A stretch of 64,000 nt of DNA from Agrypnia vestita (GCA_016648135.1 JADDOH010003993.1:1-64000); one strand, 5' to 3'. Positions 1 through 12,166 are shown, counted from the stretch's first letter. The notes: generated from the sequence alone by a model not told the origin. Translations and numbers: made by a program.

Positions 1-900
1 TTAAGCAGTTCCAAGTAATGGACACTAGTGCGGGATATTTGTTCATATCCCAGTATTCATTATCATATGTAACGCGATATACATTATAAATCACATATAT
101 ACATAGAGTGCATGGGTTTCAAGGTCAACGAAGTCTTACAGTCGAAATTTAATACTTAACAATCGAATGATTATAAATAACGTGAATTTATTAAAAGTTT
201 GTTACTGTGGTTTTCTCAATGTGGTTTTTCATCATTAATCTAGGTAAATGTGAAAAATGGCTTAATTTGTTATTGTAAAACTTTGTGAAAAATAAACTTG
301 ATCGGACAAATTAAATTTATTTTTTTAAGTAAGTAAGTAAGATTTGTGAAAGTAGTGAAGGGGATCTTGTTTGCTATTGATTATTTTGTAGAGTGTCGTT
401 AGGTCTGAAATTTTATGTTTCGATTTCTAAAGAGATTAAGTGAAAGCTTTTGAATCTCTTGTCGTATGTATCGAGCGTATCACTTAGATCTTTTCAATAT
501 GTCATAGATTTAATGAGCTTTCTTTAAATTATTCTGTTCTATAAGTTACGAAATTGTGAACTTAGTAAACATCAAATGTCACCAACGATGAAAAAAATAT
601 TTAGAATTGAATAAAAACCGTCTGTACAAATTTGACTCGGCTTCGAATTACAGTCAATAAATCGAATTTCGTTCAACCAATTGATGGAAGCTTTATTTGA
701 TTGGTATGTGCGTGTAATTGTATCAAATGGCCTGTTCAGGATTTATAATTATAAAAACATTACAACTGAATTATTTTACCTATACAAAATTTCGTTTAAA
801 TACGACATTGAATGACGTAAATGGCTGATACCTGCCGCATTTTTTTTGAATGAGATCCAATTACGTTATTTAATTGTTAGTAATTTTCATAAAAATCGAG
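1..900. other. AT-rich sequence, nothing recognised
   Basis: No open frame, repeat structure, RNA gene or transposon end is recognisable in this stretch. It is very AT-rich with frequent stops in all frames. Confidence 0.5.
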
Positions 901-926
901 GATTACGTCAGTACAATAAAATATAG

Positions 927-1241
927 TTGATATTACACAACAACAAAACACACAATATAACAAAAGATCTCTTTAAATTGTTTCCAGTACCAAAAGTCGA
1001 TGATATTTTCAAGCAAGTTTCCATATTAAAAATATGTAAAGAAAAAAACCTTACAGAAAACAAGGAATATTTCAAACTTACGAGAAATGGAAACCAATTT
1101 ATAATGCCTAAATGTAAAACAACCCAAATGCAGCATCACTATATTTATAAAGCCATTAATTACTATAATAACTTACCTATCGAGATACGATGCATCAGTA
1201 ACCTCTCAGAGCAAATCAAAAAAAAATTAAAATTTTCCTAA
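927..1241 (+). pseudogene. non-LTR retrotransposon ORF2, C-terminal fragment
   Basis: A 104-codon frame that looks like the extreme C-terminus of a CR1/Jockey-type reverse transcriptase ORF. Its second half has the pattern YNNLPIEIR followed by a lysine-rich FKKKLK-like end (IKKKLKFS). The same arrangement (YNALPNEMK) occurs at the end of the element at 45236-47490 in this window. No reverse transcriptase or endonuclease motif lies upstream, so the copy is 5'-truncated. The first methionine is only where the open frame begins. The following 150 bases are AT-rich and could be its 3' UTR. The assignment rests on a short C-terminal pattern. Confidence 0.5.
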
Positions 1242-1902
1242 AATCAAACTTAAATTCATAAATCATATAAACCTATAACTTTTTTAAATAACTCCTATAC
1301 TTTCATTATCAATTTACCTTTTTATTGTATTAATAAATAACTTGTATACACTATGTATCTATATATTATAACAAGGAATAAGAACTGTGGCTCCATCATC
1401 ATACTTAAGAGCTTCTCTTCACTGATGAGGTCTACATGACTACCAAATATTTAAAAAAAATGTTTAATCTGATATGTTATATATAAGAACTGTATTTGTA
1501 CCATAAATTAAATAAATTTAAATATATATATATATATATATATCGCACTACACAATCAGCCTCATGGAACCTGCTCTCGCGGAAGACCTCCCAAAAGATG
1601 GAAGGACAGCTGGGAGCTTTCCTCACAGAAGGCGCTATTCTCTGAAGATCAGACCACATAGATCTATTAAAAGGAAAAAGATATTATATTTAAAGAAAAA
1701 GTATAACATAAAGAAAATCAATAAAAAACTTAAACATTTAAGAATGTTCTTTGCTTTGTACGGCCGTTCATAATCTTATAATTTATGTTTTCTGCGGTAT
1801 TATGCCGTGTTTTTACTTTTCTTTTCTTTTCTTTCCATGATGATGAACCCTATAATGGTATCCATAATATCGGACAGAAAGGTCGGAAAAACACGCCAAA
1901 AT
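1242..1902. other. AT-rich spacer with a (TA)n microsatellite
   Basis: Contains a TA dinucleotide run at about 1522-1543. The frames reported open on both strands here (1477-1659, 1564-1773) resemble no protein and run through simple sequence. Nothing else is recognised. Confidence 0.4.
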
Positions 1903-3580
1903 ACACCATCATCATCATCTTCTTCCCCTTGTCCTAGTAGGGTCGGTGGCCCAAAGACTCGACAATTGCTTCCATGGTCCCCTTTCTTGCGCTTCTTCTG
2001 CTCGAGTCAACCAGTCCAGAACCATTCTGTTCCTCTGGCATTCTTAGCACATGTACAAGCCACCTCAATTGTGATTTTTCTAAGTGTAAAAATATATGAA
2101 TGTGGCCGAAGCAAAAGTGGTGTGCCAGGATAGAAGAGTGTGGCGTTCAATCCTCTCTGCCTACCCCTGCGGGGAAACGGCGTGATGGTTAGTTAGTTAG
2201 TTAGTTAGGAATAGTAGTTCCATGTCAAGTGTGTGCCTTATTTCGGTATTCTCACTCTGTCTGTCAATGTGACTCCCGCTACCCCCCTTAGAAAACTCAT
2301 CTCGGCAGCCTGGACTCATGATCTCACTCTATCCGTCAGGATCCAAATTTGATGGCCATATGTTAGGGTGGGCCTGTACACAGATTTGAAAACAGTCAGT
2401 TTTACTTTGACGCTCAGCTCGGGTTTTCTTATCACCGCACTATATAAAGAGCGTAGAACGCCGGCTGCAACTCCGATTCTTCTATCTATTTCACTTTCCT
2501 GCCTCCCGTCGCTAGAAAATTCCACCCCAAGGTATTTGAATTTTTTGACTTGCTTCAGCTGGATCCTTTGTATGCTGATCGAGCACTGCTCTTGGTCACT
2601 TCTTACGACCATAACCTCTGTTTTGGCAATACTAATCTTCATCCCTACTTGAGTGTACTCTCCATTTTTTTTAGGGAATTTATCCACTCTTGTAGGTCCT
2701 CTTTTGTGGGCGCTAGCCTCGCTATATGGTCCGCAAAGAGTAAACAGTCTATTTCTTCATCTTCAACTCTCACGGCCCTTGCAGTTTGGCTTTTCCTGCT
2801 TATCCTGTTCATATAAAGGGTGAACAGGATTGGCGAAAGTGGGCAACCTTGTCTTAAACCTACTCCAACATTGAACTCTTCCGAAATTGGGCCGTTTATT
2901 CGTACGCAGCTGTTACAATCCTCATACAGTGATTGAATTGCCTTGAGAAGGTCTCTCTCTACTCCGTATTCGTCCAGTATTGTCCACAGTCACGCGGCAC
3001 CAAGTCATAGCTTTTTCCAGGTCTAAGAATCCCATATAAATATTTTTTCCATACCCTTAGCTTTTCTGGCAGTTTGTTGCAGTGTAAAAAATTGGTCTGT
3101 TGTGCCTCTCCCGACTCTAAAACCACATTGGCCTTCTTGGATCTTGTTTTTGTTACTCTGCGACATTTTTTCTCCAGAATTTGAGCATATATTTTACCTG
3201 GTTGACTCAGCAAGGTGATTCCTTTGTAGCTTGCTGTCTCCCTTTTTAAAAATGGGGACTATCACTCCTGTTCGCCAAACTTTTGGAGCCTTACTCGTCT
3301 TTCACGCTACTGAAAATATGCGGGCTAGCCAACTTATTCCCTTATTGTTCAGATTTTTCAGCATCTCAGGCTTATCTCATCTCCGCCAGCTGCCTTCCCA
3401 TTTTTCATCGACTTTAAGGCACCTACTTTTACTTCCTCTATTGTGATGCCATTTTCGCCGTTATCTGATGCTGAGGGGATCTGGCTTGCTATCCTCATGG
3501 TTGACGGGTTAAGGAGATTTTAAAAATAATTTTTCCATCTCTCCAACACATCTTTTTCATCCCTAATGAGGTTTCCTGAT
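1903..3580 (-). mobile_element. RTE-type non-LTR retrotransposon, copy A (5'-truncated, dead)
   Basis: Read on the minus strand this is the reverse-transcriptase half of an RTE-like element. From about 3580 downward one sees the linker to RT (DVLERWKN), then GITLLS..GKIYAQILEKKCR near 3200, the degraded template-contact region, GLRQGCPLSPILF near 2850, and the thumb/C-terminal part at 2316-2687 (VGMKISIAKTEVMVV, FKYLGVEFSSDGR, IDRRIG). Several frameshifts and stops break it. The 3' end at 1903-1925 is an (ATG)n tail, as expected of RTE elements, which end in short tandem repeats. Everything upstream of RT is missing. It is collinear with copy B at 31740-33752 and shares with it an antisense insertion (2098-2218). 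Confidence 0.8.
2098..2218 (+). mobile_element. 3' fragment of a second non-LTR family (family B), antisense inside RTE copy A
   Basis: On the plus strand this encodes the end of another retrotransposon ORF: EAKVVCQDRRVWRSILSAYP.CGETA then a stop, followed by a (TTAG)n tail at about 2189-2210. It interrupts the RTE frame just before the RTE motif LRWL (minus strand near 2070). The equivalent piece sits at the same internal site, also antisense, in RTE copy B (33345-33445). Confidence 0.75.
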
Positions 3581-5110
3581 ATACCAATAAATATAATAAA
3601 ATAGTAATGTTATTATTTGACTTACTTTATTTTTTGTTTTATCATTTAAAAATATAATTCAAAATTATTTAAAAATTTTAATTACTGTCACATTTTCTTT
3701 GATAAATCTGATCTAAAAATATATATCCTATTTATCAACAAATTTCCTATTCAAAGGGAGAGGTGTAACGAAAATCCATTTAAAATCTTAATTTAAAAAA
3801 TTCTTTAGATGTTTATAAGCACCAGCGTTGTACCTATTATTATAGCCTGCTGTGAAATTCCTTCCTATTTTACTCAGTGAATCTGTGATGGAAAACACAA
3901 AATTTAATTTAAGTTAAGAAAGAAAAGGCTGAAAGCTGGAGGAAATTTTAAAATTAAAAATTGCGTAAAAGGCTTGAGCTTTATATGCATAGGCAGAGAG
4001 GAAATTTGTGAATCAACTTATTTCACTTATATATTTTTATAGTCTGAACTAGCGAAGGCAAAAACTACATATCAAAATGAAGACTACAACACACACACGT
4101 TCACCAGTTTGAAGACTACAAAGTGTACACTACAATTGTAGTAAAAACTACACGAAGTGAAGTAATTGTAGTACTACGAAATTGTTGTACTAATGAAGTG
4201 AAGTAATGAAGTAATTGCAGTATTAATGAATTGAAGTAATGAAATGAAGTAATTGTACTACAAAATTGTAGTACTAGTGAACTATAAAATAAATAAGCCA
4301 CTTTTAAAGTTAAATGAATACAACAAAAAAACATAATGAAAAATGTATATTTTTTGAAAAATATAAATGTCGTTCAAATAAAAAAATGAATATAAAATAT
4401 GTAAATATATAAAAATGAAACTTCTTCTCCAAGTACAAAAAGTAAGAAGAAGAAGGATAGGTAAGCCAGAAATTAATGTATTACTTATATTTTTAATAGA
4501 CTTATAAAAAAATATTATTGAAATATTAAAAATTCATTCGCTTTAATAAGTCAAATTAAATGATTGTTACTTTTCAAAAAAACCAACCATCATTTATCTT
4601 AAGATATTATTCCTTAGCCGTTTTCAAATCATAATTGGACGTAGTTCTGCAGAAAGCATTCAACCCAAAAATCCTGGTTGGTACGGAGAAAATGGCTTCT
4701 AAAAATTTTAACCTACACATACCTAAGGTGTCGATATATTATTCATTATTGCATATCTTTCGCCATTATGAACAATATATCGTCCCTATAGTATAGGGTT
4801 CATTGCAAATGTGTTTTTTATTTACAAAAAAAAACAATTATTAAAGAAGATATTACGCGTTTTACAGGTTGGATTTTTTCTACAAAATGTCAAAATCAAG
4901 GAAAAACAGTGCTTATTTTTTATAAGTGGGTTCTATGACTTTTACAAATTATGAATTTAAAAGTATTATTTGAGGTGGAGAAATGTTCAACCCCCTTATA
5001 TGTTTTCTAAAAAAATATTATCGTGCCGTAACATTGGAATTAAAAAGTTACACAATGCGTCCATACCACATGGATGTTTTTAATCAATATTTTTTCTTAA
5101 GGATTTATAA
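3581..5110. repeat. AT-rich region with a cryptic GAAGTAATTGTAGTAC repeat
   Basis: Most of this stretch shows nothing. At about 4115-4285 short words related to GAAGTAATTG and TAGTACTA recur irregularly about ten times, which makes a degenerate simple repeat that is partly self-complementary. The minus-strand open frame there (4116-4334) simply translates this repeat and is not a gene. Confidence 0.5.
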
Positions 5111-5149
5111 ATTATAAATTGTTACATGACACATCGCCCCATCACCCGA

Positions 5150-5330
5150 ATTGTCAACCAACCAACCTTCCTACAAGATGGACAGATCACATCAAATATA
5201 TGACAGCATCATCACTCCACGCAGTCTTGCATGCCGCAGCCGACAGTAAAGAATTGAAAAGGGAAAAGGAGCCAAGGAAAAGGAATAATATCCAGGACCA
5301 ACTTACTCAAGCAATGGGCAATTGACTAAA
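5150..5330 (+). pseudogene. non-LTR retrotransposon C-terminal tail
   Basis: A short frame carrying LPTRWTDHIK followed by an Ala-rich helix and charged residues resembles the RPPTRWTDD..K segment found near the end of many insect non-LTR ORF2 proteins, downstream of the reverse transcriptase. No RT sequence is adjacent, so only the last 50-60 codons survive. An unrelated chance frame is possible, but the RWTD motif with the correct spacing argues against it. Confidence 0.45.
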
Positions 5331-5420
5331 TAGATTATAAAGCAACATCGAGGATGTTATAATTAAATATGGCCATAACCCACAACATGCTAAAACTTGG
5401 AACAACATGTCTGACTGATG

Positions 5421-7900
5421 CAGTGATCAAATATTCGTTGTAGCATATCGATCTATAGTGTAATAATAATAATAATATTTTGATAATTTATATAGCGCCG
5501 TTTTCGCGAATACTCACCTCAAGGGTGCTAGTGTAATAATCATTGATAAATGTTACACACATATTGATTTGGAATGATCAGTAGATATTTAACATTTTAT
5601 TTTTTTCTCGCCCTTAATATTTTCAGTTTCTCGTTTAAAGTTGCCCCTCTTCAAGCACCAGGAAACTTTTCCTGTCCTGAACGATGTTCTTTTTCACGAT
5701 TGTAGATTTCATATCTTTTTAAATTTTAACCATAAACTGATGTCATCGTCTTCGTATTTCGCCAATATTTATTCTGAAATCAGCTTCAACAATACCATCT
5801 CAGTTTGGCTTCTTCCATCTTATCTGTTATAGTTACAATCTTTACCCTTAACGAATTCATTCTAAAATCTATCCATTGTTGTCACTTTTCCGATCTGAAC
5901 ATTTTAAGTATGTCAGCGCTCGTGCTTTCAAATTAGTTAAGGTCGAAACTGAAAATTCGGAAATTAAATAAATAATTATAATTGCTGTGTTTGAAGAAAA
6001 AGTAAATAAATAATATTCATTTTTTGTCAAATCTTTTAAATAATCTAGAAAATCTATTAATGAATTCCTATACATGTACAGTACATACACATTGCAAAAT
6101 ATCCCAAAAAACTATACACAGAGCATACAGTAAGTAATCCTTTTAATTTCTAATTTTGATTTTGTCTTATTGTTCATGGTAATTTTTAATTTTTGTATTA
6201 TAATATTTTGATTATATAGTCTCCAAATTTTTACTGTATTTAAAATAATAAAACATTTATGTTTTTCGATATATTTCTGGTTCTTTTACCGTGAACATTA
6301 CCTATGTTTACAAGCAATTATTTTTTTTCTAACTTTAAGCAACTATTTATTTTAAAATATTTATTTAAGAAATATAGGTATAAAAATCTTAATTTTTAAC
6401 GATTTCTTAAAATTGCATGCGTTTTTTTTATTCGTGTTTCTTCTTCACTGTTTAGCACTCAATATTAAATATTATTTGAGAACCACTAATGATTTATATT
6501 GTTTTCTCGCAGAAACAACATAATACTTACTTATATTACATTTACATAATATTTTTCAAACATATGTATATGACTTGTGACGTTAGTATGTGTTTTCGCC
6601 ATTGTTTTCTTTCATTTTTACTAATTTTTTGCTTGTATTAAAAAAAAGTACGCTTGTAAATCAATGAAAACCTGAAAAAACTACATATTTTTTTTTTACA
6701 AAATTGATTTACAAGAAACTACCCCTTATAAATAAAATAATTAGAAGTGCGTTCAATATTTCTATTGATTAAACAATCGTCTTACTACGAAGTCCACACG
6801 TTTATTCTACAAATCTTCTTAAATATAATTTTACCTCATCGTAAATATAATAACCGACAAAAATCTGTTTCCAGTCCATTTATTCGGCGCGGGGTCGTTC
6901 AGTGTAGATAAAAGAAAAAAATCCTTAGAACGAGCAAAGGGTAGGTTGTACCTACGATAAACCTACACGAACAAAGCTATATAATATGTACACGATATAT
7001 ACCACATGTAACGTACGTATCTATGTTTGTAAGTACAAATACTTATTTCCGCATATTTAAGACACGTTTTTACAAAGGGAGGTCATTATGTTACTCATTC
7101 GCCTGTATAATTCATATGTTTGTCTCCGTTTGTGTTTATTCAAAGAAAAGTATCATCACATATTCTACGTTAGTACGTTTTATGGTTCAGAAGGAAATAT
7201 TAACTAACCCTTTTAATACTTAGTTTATGGTTAATTGAATAAACAATCTACGTAAAAAGATTTGAAAAAGCACTTGCAGAGAATATTCTTACAAATAATA
7301 ACTTGAACGTGAAACTGAAATTTCACATTAAAATTAAGCCATTATGGACATTAAAAACAAATGTCTCATCTTATAAAACTAATCGTGCTGTGCAAAATAT
7401 TTCTTTGTTATTGGACATATTTAATAATTGGTTATTGGACATTTGAATGGTAATGAATTATTATCAATTTCTTCAAAAGAACAAAATGATTTTGTGGTGA
7501 CATTATTAATTAATTAATTAATCGTGAAAAGAGTATTGTGTAACAATATCACATCCAAATTTTAATAAAATATTTATACTTTGTATTTAATTTAATATCA
7601 ATCTATGACCATCTATTAGGGTCATTAATGACCTTTGGCGATCTGTTGAAAAATAAAATAAAAATAAAAATTATTAATTTAATTAATCAGAATATATTTT
7701 GTTTTCACCACTTATATTCGGAAAATACCAGCATATTTCAGGACGAATGGTTCCTTAAAAATTTTTTAATCGTTAATTGAATATATAAAACAAACAGGTC
7801 ATTTTCACAACCTTTTTAAATTATTTTCAAATTTTTAGTAAATTTTTTGAATTTTTCTATTGTCAATACTTCAATTTTTGATTTTTTATTTATACTATGT
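5421..7900. other. AT-rich sequence, nothing recognised
   Basis: About 2.5 kb of AT-rich DNA with short frames only. A small palindrome around 7606-7632 (GACC..GGTCATTAATGACC) is visible, but I cannot assign it to a function. Confidence 0.4.
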
Positions 7901-7901
7901 T

Positions 7902-7990
7902 GGGTCCTGGTGAAAGAACCATTGGCTCCAAAACGTCTGGGTATTTTCAAAAAATAAGTGGTTGAAACAGTGTATATTCTTATTAATTAG
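7902..7990 (+). repeat. degenerate hammerhead-like repeat
   Basis: Homologous over about 75 bp to 27067-27140: both have a CCTG..GA box, a central hairpin around CCATTGGC, an AAAC box, and downstream ATAAGTGGTT. Here the core positions are mutated (CTGGTGA instead of CTGANGA, and AAAAC instead of GAAAC), so a ribozyme could not be active. Confidence 0.5.
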
Positions 7991-9690
7991 AATTATAATA
8001 ATTTTTAAATTAGGAAATTAACCAACTACACTATTTTAAGAAATATTGAAACAATTGATTGACTTTCTAAGACATTAAATTATTATTTTTATATATTTTG
8101 TAAATTTTGCATTGAATAAATTGTATCCAATCGAATTGTTCCCAAATTAATAGATAACTTAAAAATCTTTTGTCAACCTAGAGAGAGAAAACGTTTTACA
8201 ATTTTGCACTCCAGTTCTGTGTTCACCAAAATATAAGTTATCGTAAGATCAAAATTCATGGTCTATTAAGCCGCACCGTCAACCAACCATGGCAAGGATA
8301 GCTACTTATACACTTATATACTTATACACTCTCTTTGTATTATACACAACCATAGTAGTGTATTACAACGTACGATGTTATGAAACTTTACATGCGACAG
8401 AGTGGAATCATGTTAGGGAAGACCTTTCGTTACGGCGTGCAGTTGTATTTTATAATATTTCGAAAATTGATCGTTACCATATTCATATGTTTTAAACTGT
8501 AATTTCAAACGCTTCTAATATTTAAAATCATTTATATGTCAAAATTTCATCTTTAATTATGCATTTTTATTTTCCCCTATTTACATTCTGGGACATCGTA
8601 TAAAAACACTGCCTTATACGTTTCTCATACACATAGCTTCGCCTCTATGAGACGTCTATAATTTATCTTAATTTTATAATTATCATCCCTCTATGGATAA
8701 ATTCCATTGACTGTGATTCTTAGAAATACAAATTAAAATTTTGTTAACACAATTCTATTGATATAACACATTAAGTACAATAAATTAAATTTGACAACTA
8801 TGGATGAACACACTTGTACATTACAAACTTTCGTAAATTTCCGCTTGGAAATACTTTTTTCTCAGACTCCTCCGAGCGAATGATTTCCACCACGTTAAGC
8901 CTCCCTTCGGTAGAGATACTAGTTGTTGTTTCCCTATTAATTATTTCATATGAATTATGTGCGCGCAAAAGATCTGAAATTCTTAAGGAAAGGAATTAAC
9001 GTTTCCTGTAATTGAATTATTCAGCTCTGCTGATAATACAAGTTTCAGAACTCGCTGAAATCTCTCTTATCGTCTGGTGACTGTGAACACAGAATCCAGC
9101 ACCGTAATGGTTCCAAACCTCTTGACTTCCAGACAAAACACTAGCTTTTATAAATTTAATTCATTATTAAAAATAAAAAAAATGTAAAACATCGCAGATT
9201 ATCCGACAACTGCGACCCGGAGAAATGCACCCCAATAAGCCCCGAAAAATCACACCCCAATGGAGACTTAAGCTATTATTTGTCCATAATAGCATTCTGA
9301 GATAATGGGATTCAAGTTCCAATTCTTAGGAAGAAATAAAAATAATGTGTAATAAGCCGTTACATATTTTTATTGTGTACCATAATTCGTATTTTTAAAG
9401 TTATATCTTGTTATGTAGAATATAAGCAGTAAATTTTATTTTTAATAGTTTTCATTCTCTATGACTCGACGAACATATACCTTAATGACTTTGAAATGAC
9501 TTAACATTATTATGCTTGCAAATGATTATAATAAGATAAAATTTCTTAAAAAAAACATTGAAATAAATAAATAAAACACGATTTTTATAAACAATACTTA
9601 TACAAGTATGTTCTCAGAACTCAATTACTGTATTTTGTCCACAGAGTTATAATTAAGAATAATTATTGAAGTATCACAGGGACGAAGCTA
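7991..9690. other. AT-rich region; short dispersed repeat at 8635-8680
   Basis: The segment TAGCTTCGCCTCTATGAGAC at about 8635-8680 with its downstream CTATAATTTATC recurs almost unchanged at 54358-54405, so it belongs to a dispersed repeat. A less AT-rich patch at 8820-9130 has no frame I recognise. The rest shows nothing. Confidence 0.4.
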
Positions 9691-9699
9691 TCTGTATGG

Positions 9700-9838
9700 G
9701 AAACGTGTATGGGGTATTTATAGGGTGGTCCAGGGTTATGTCCGTGTGTGGAGTCTTCATAGAGTGGTCCAGGGTTATGACCTGTATGAGCTGGCTTAGG
9801 TGATCGCTTATTACAATGCAACGTTCACCAATTCACAT
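9700..9838 (-). repeat. dispersed repeat, also at 54235-54340
   Basis: The minus strand of this block matches the plus strand at 54235-54340 (shared words GAATTGGTGAA, GCATTGT, AGCCAGCTCATACAGG). Within it a phrase GGTGGTCCAGGGTTATG / GAGTGGTCCAGGGTTATG is tandemly duplicated (9724-9780). It has no coding capacity, and its family is not known to me. Confidence 0.55.
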
Positions 9839-9973
9839 AATAAATTATTCATCAAAATGTTTTCGTTTCATAATTTTTTTTTAATTGTTAATTATATTTT
9901 TTCAATTAGTTGAGCAACTTTGTAGATTGACATTTAAAAAAAAAATATTTGTTTGTGTCTACGTCTATAAATT

Positions 9974-10015
9974 ACACCTACATGTTTCGGAAAAAACTTT
10001 CCATCGTCAGGGTAT
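9974..10015 (-). ncRNA. hammerhead-ribozyme-like motif (left arm)
   Basis: Read on the minus strand: stem I half ATACC, core CTGACGA, one extra T, stem II GGAAA/TTTCC closed by a 4 nt loop, core GAA, short stem III AC..GT, H17 = A, stem I half GGTGT. ATACC pairs with GGTGT over 5 bp with one T-G wobble. Every conserved core residue of the hammerhead is present. The extra base between CTGANGA and stem II departs from the textbook form, but it recurs in all copies in this window. Confidence 0.55.
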
Positions 10016-10271
10016 TTTATAAATGTCACAATATCAAAATGAATGATGTCTTTGGTTTTTTTTTTAATTATTTAAAAATTATTTTTAAATATTATTGCTG
10101 AAGTTCTTGATTAAACACAATTATGGAAAAAAAATGAGAATTGAACTAGCAGAAATTTTTTTACAATAATTGTGTGAAATCAAAAACTTCGGCATTAATA
10201 TTTAAAAAAAAAATTAAAATAATTTACAAAAACAAAAAAATCATTCATTTTGATATTTTGATATTTATAAA

Positions 10272-10313
10272 ACATCCTGACGATGGAAAGATTTTTCCGA
10301 AACATGTAGATGT
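10272..10313 (+). ncRNA. hammerhead-ribozyme-like motif (right arm)
   Basis: Stem I half ACATC, core CTGACGA, extra T, stem II GGAAA/TTTCC, core GAA, stem III AC..GT, H17 = A at 10308, stem I half GATGT. ACATC pairs perfectly with GATGT. Compared with the left-arm copy, both sides of stem I have changed but pairing is kept, which is what selection on an RNA helix would leave. Confidence 0.55.
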
Positions 10314-10429
10314 AATTAATGAATGTGTGTAGATACAAATTATAAAATCTTTCTTTTTTATTTATATTACCTACTAGAATTTTTTTCAAAAACCACACTT
10401 ATATTTAAATATAAAACGGGAAACATGTG

Positions 10430-10447
10430 GAACGTTCTAGATTCTTC
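10430..10447. promoter_or_regulatory. imperfect heat-shock element
   Basis: Four pentamers in alternating register, GAACG TTCTA GATTC TTC, three of them perfect. It is isolated and much weaker than the arrays at 16600-16734, and may be a chance match. Confidence 0.25.
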
Positions 10448-10689
10448 TGACATGTATTTTACTATGAAATAGAAAGTGATATAATTCTCTAGAGACATAA
10501 CGCGGTCACGGATGAGTGACCCCGGATTGTGTGCATAACGTTTGCGGTTCCGGTTGACTAAGCGCCATCGCGTGACATCGTTGTTTATTTCCAGTACTCA
10601 GTAGGTACATAGTGTCACTACAACAACTTGGTCAAGTCGTCGTTATCGTTACTGGGCCTCGCAGTTGAGGATTCCCTCGCCCTTCATTT

Positions 10690-10830
10690 ATATCTTCATC
10701 AGCGGTGCGATGTCCTGTGTGAAAACGGGTCAATTCTAGAGGCACAGGTTCTCCCACAAACATCGCAGGTTAAATTGTGTTTCTGTTGGCCCCTCTGTCG
10801 AAAAGAGCGTTCTGTTTAGGATTTTTTCTT
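10690..10830 (-). pseudogene. non-LTR retrotransposon C-terminus with C2H2 finger
   Basis: On the minus strand about 36 codons are open up to a TGA at 10699-10701 and end LTCDVCGRTC.ASRIDPFSH.RTSHR. The cysteines and histidines fit C-x2-C-x12-H-x3-H, a classical zinc-finger spacing. A terminal C2H2 finger with the consensus CDVCGR.C.SRIGL.SH is a known feature at the end of some insect non-LTR ORF2 proteins. The upstream part of the ORF is not recognisable, so this is a 5'-truncated copy, with its 3' UTR running down to perhaps 10500. The plus-strand frame over the same bases starts at TTG and looks like a shadow. Confidence 0.6.
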
Positions 10831-11639
10831 ACTACCGCTGTGCCATCCAATCCATAACAGATATTTTACTACTCAGTCCAGTCAAGCGCTAGCTATTCCT
10901 AGTTACTGGAGATGTTGCACAGCGCCAAGGACTCACGTAAGCAATTTTTAATACGCTTATTTTGTCCGTCAATCTTACATTTATCGAGTATTTCACCATA
11001 TATTACACTATAGCATCCCATACATATCACATATCAGGTCCAATGCAGTCTGACCTTTATTAGGTCCTCAATAGGTTTGTAGTCTAACACTGTAAAATTG
11101 TTAACTCCACCTCCGCTCCTAATTGCAGTGCCGGTCCCAAACACGGATAAAGGAGGAGGGATTCCTATCCAAATCTCTTTTCTTTACCCTGATCTTTTAA
11201 AATATCCCTCATTCTCACAAATCTGTTGTAAACAATTAGGCAAAGCGTAAAAAACTGATATTTTTTATTCAAGTTGAACATTTTTAATGAAATGAACGTT
11301 TTTTAAATACTTTTTTAATTTTAATAATAATGGGTTTGCATACTATTTTACACAACTCGATGATACTGACTTTTTTATCCTTCCCCATTGGGATCTCATT
11401 AGATAATTTAAAAAATCTTTTTACTCACATATCTTGTATTTTATAACATGTGTATAACATATATAACCTAAGTGTAATGTATTCTATGAAATATAATTAA
11501 AATTGATATATGCTAGATGAATGCATCGGAACATCGCTCCCATTTCCGACTACTCGCTACTCATCAATAAGGGAAAATTGCATTGACCGTGAAAATGAAC
11601 TGAAAATAAAAATTACATCCAACCAGAATACCGTATCGT

Positions 11640-12166
11640 AGTCGGCCTTCACCGAAAGCTGCGCGCGCACGACTGAGGGGCGGGGCCCCGAGCCGCTGAA
11701 TTTACGTGAGATCCCCACTACAGAAAAAACACAGTGGTGGCGTTGTTCTATTGGCGGAATGCCCGCCAGGCGGCTCGTGCACGGAGCTTCTTGAGGAAAT
11801 TAAAGAAAGATCATTTTGATGCCTCGACCTGTATTCCGGCCGGCGAAGAAGACCTCAAGAAGAGCTCCTGAGAAAAAAAAAGGCACGAGCCACCAGCGCT
11901 ACAGGAAGAAATTATCAAGAAGAAAATACCTATCATACGATAAGCTGACTAAACTACGAGGGAGAATTTATAGACGACCGGGAGATTTATCGACGGAAGA
12001 CTACCTACCGATTCCGGCGGACGGAATAACGAGTTTCAGTATTTGCTACGTACTGATATCTGATTGGGCTGACGCCGCAGAGCTACATCTTCTCGAGCAG
12101 ATTTCGAGATTTATCGACGGAGGACTACCTACCTATTCCGGCGGACGGAATAACGAGCTTCAGTAA
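11640..12166 (+). other. GC-rich leader and short ORF in front of the minisatellite
   Basis: Bases 11640-11800 are strikingly GC- and CpG-rich for this window. A 116-codon frame (11816-12166) follows; its first half is very basic (RRKYLSYDKLTKLRGRIYRR) and its second half is already the minisatellite repeat (RFIDGGLPTYSGGR). I do not recognise the protein. Together with a poly(A) signal AATAAA at about 12931, the block could be a transcribed unit, for example a non-autonomous LTR element or an old retrogene. The sequence after 12960 (CACTGGTCCC) resembles an LTR end followed by a primer-binding site, but I found no matching second LTR. Confidence 0.35.

Larger units (their letters stand above)
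9942..10360. mobile_element. foldback element with ~190 bp inverted arms, each holding a hammerhead-like motif
   Basis: The left arm (about 9942-10124) is the reverse complement of the right arm (about 10165-10360) with roughly 80-85 percent identity by eye and a short AT-rich spacer. Each arm contains a hammerhead-like motif reading outward: minus strand 10015-9974 and plus strand 10272-10313. A likely origin is two Penelope-type terminal repeats in inverted orientation, since such elements are reported to carry hammerhead ribozymes in their terminal repeats. No protein is encoded; the minus-strand frame at 10195-10398 is a by-product of low complexity. Confidence 0.75.

Noticed and set aside
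1807..2133. 108-codon plus-strand frame as a gene
   Set aside because: It runs antisense over the RTE copy A 3' region and into the family B fragment in the wrong frame.
4116..4334. 72-codon minus-strand frame
   Set aside because: It is a translation of the cryptic simple repeat at 4115-4285.
8289..8495. 68-codon frame with a repeated Tyr-Thr-Leu stretch
   Set aside because: The Tyr/Thr/Leu run comes from ACTTATA-type simple sequence; no family resemblance.
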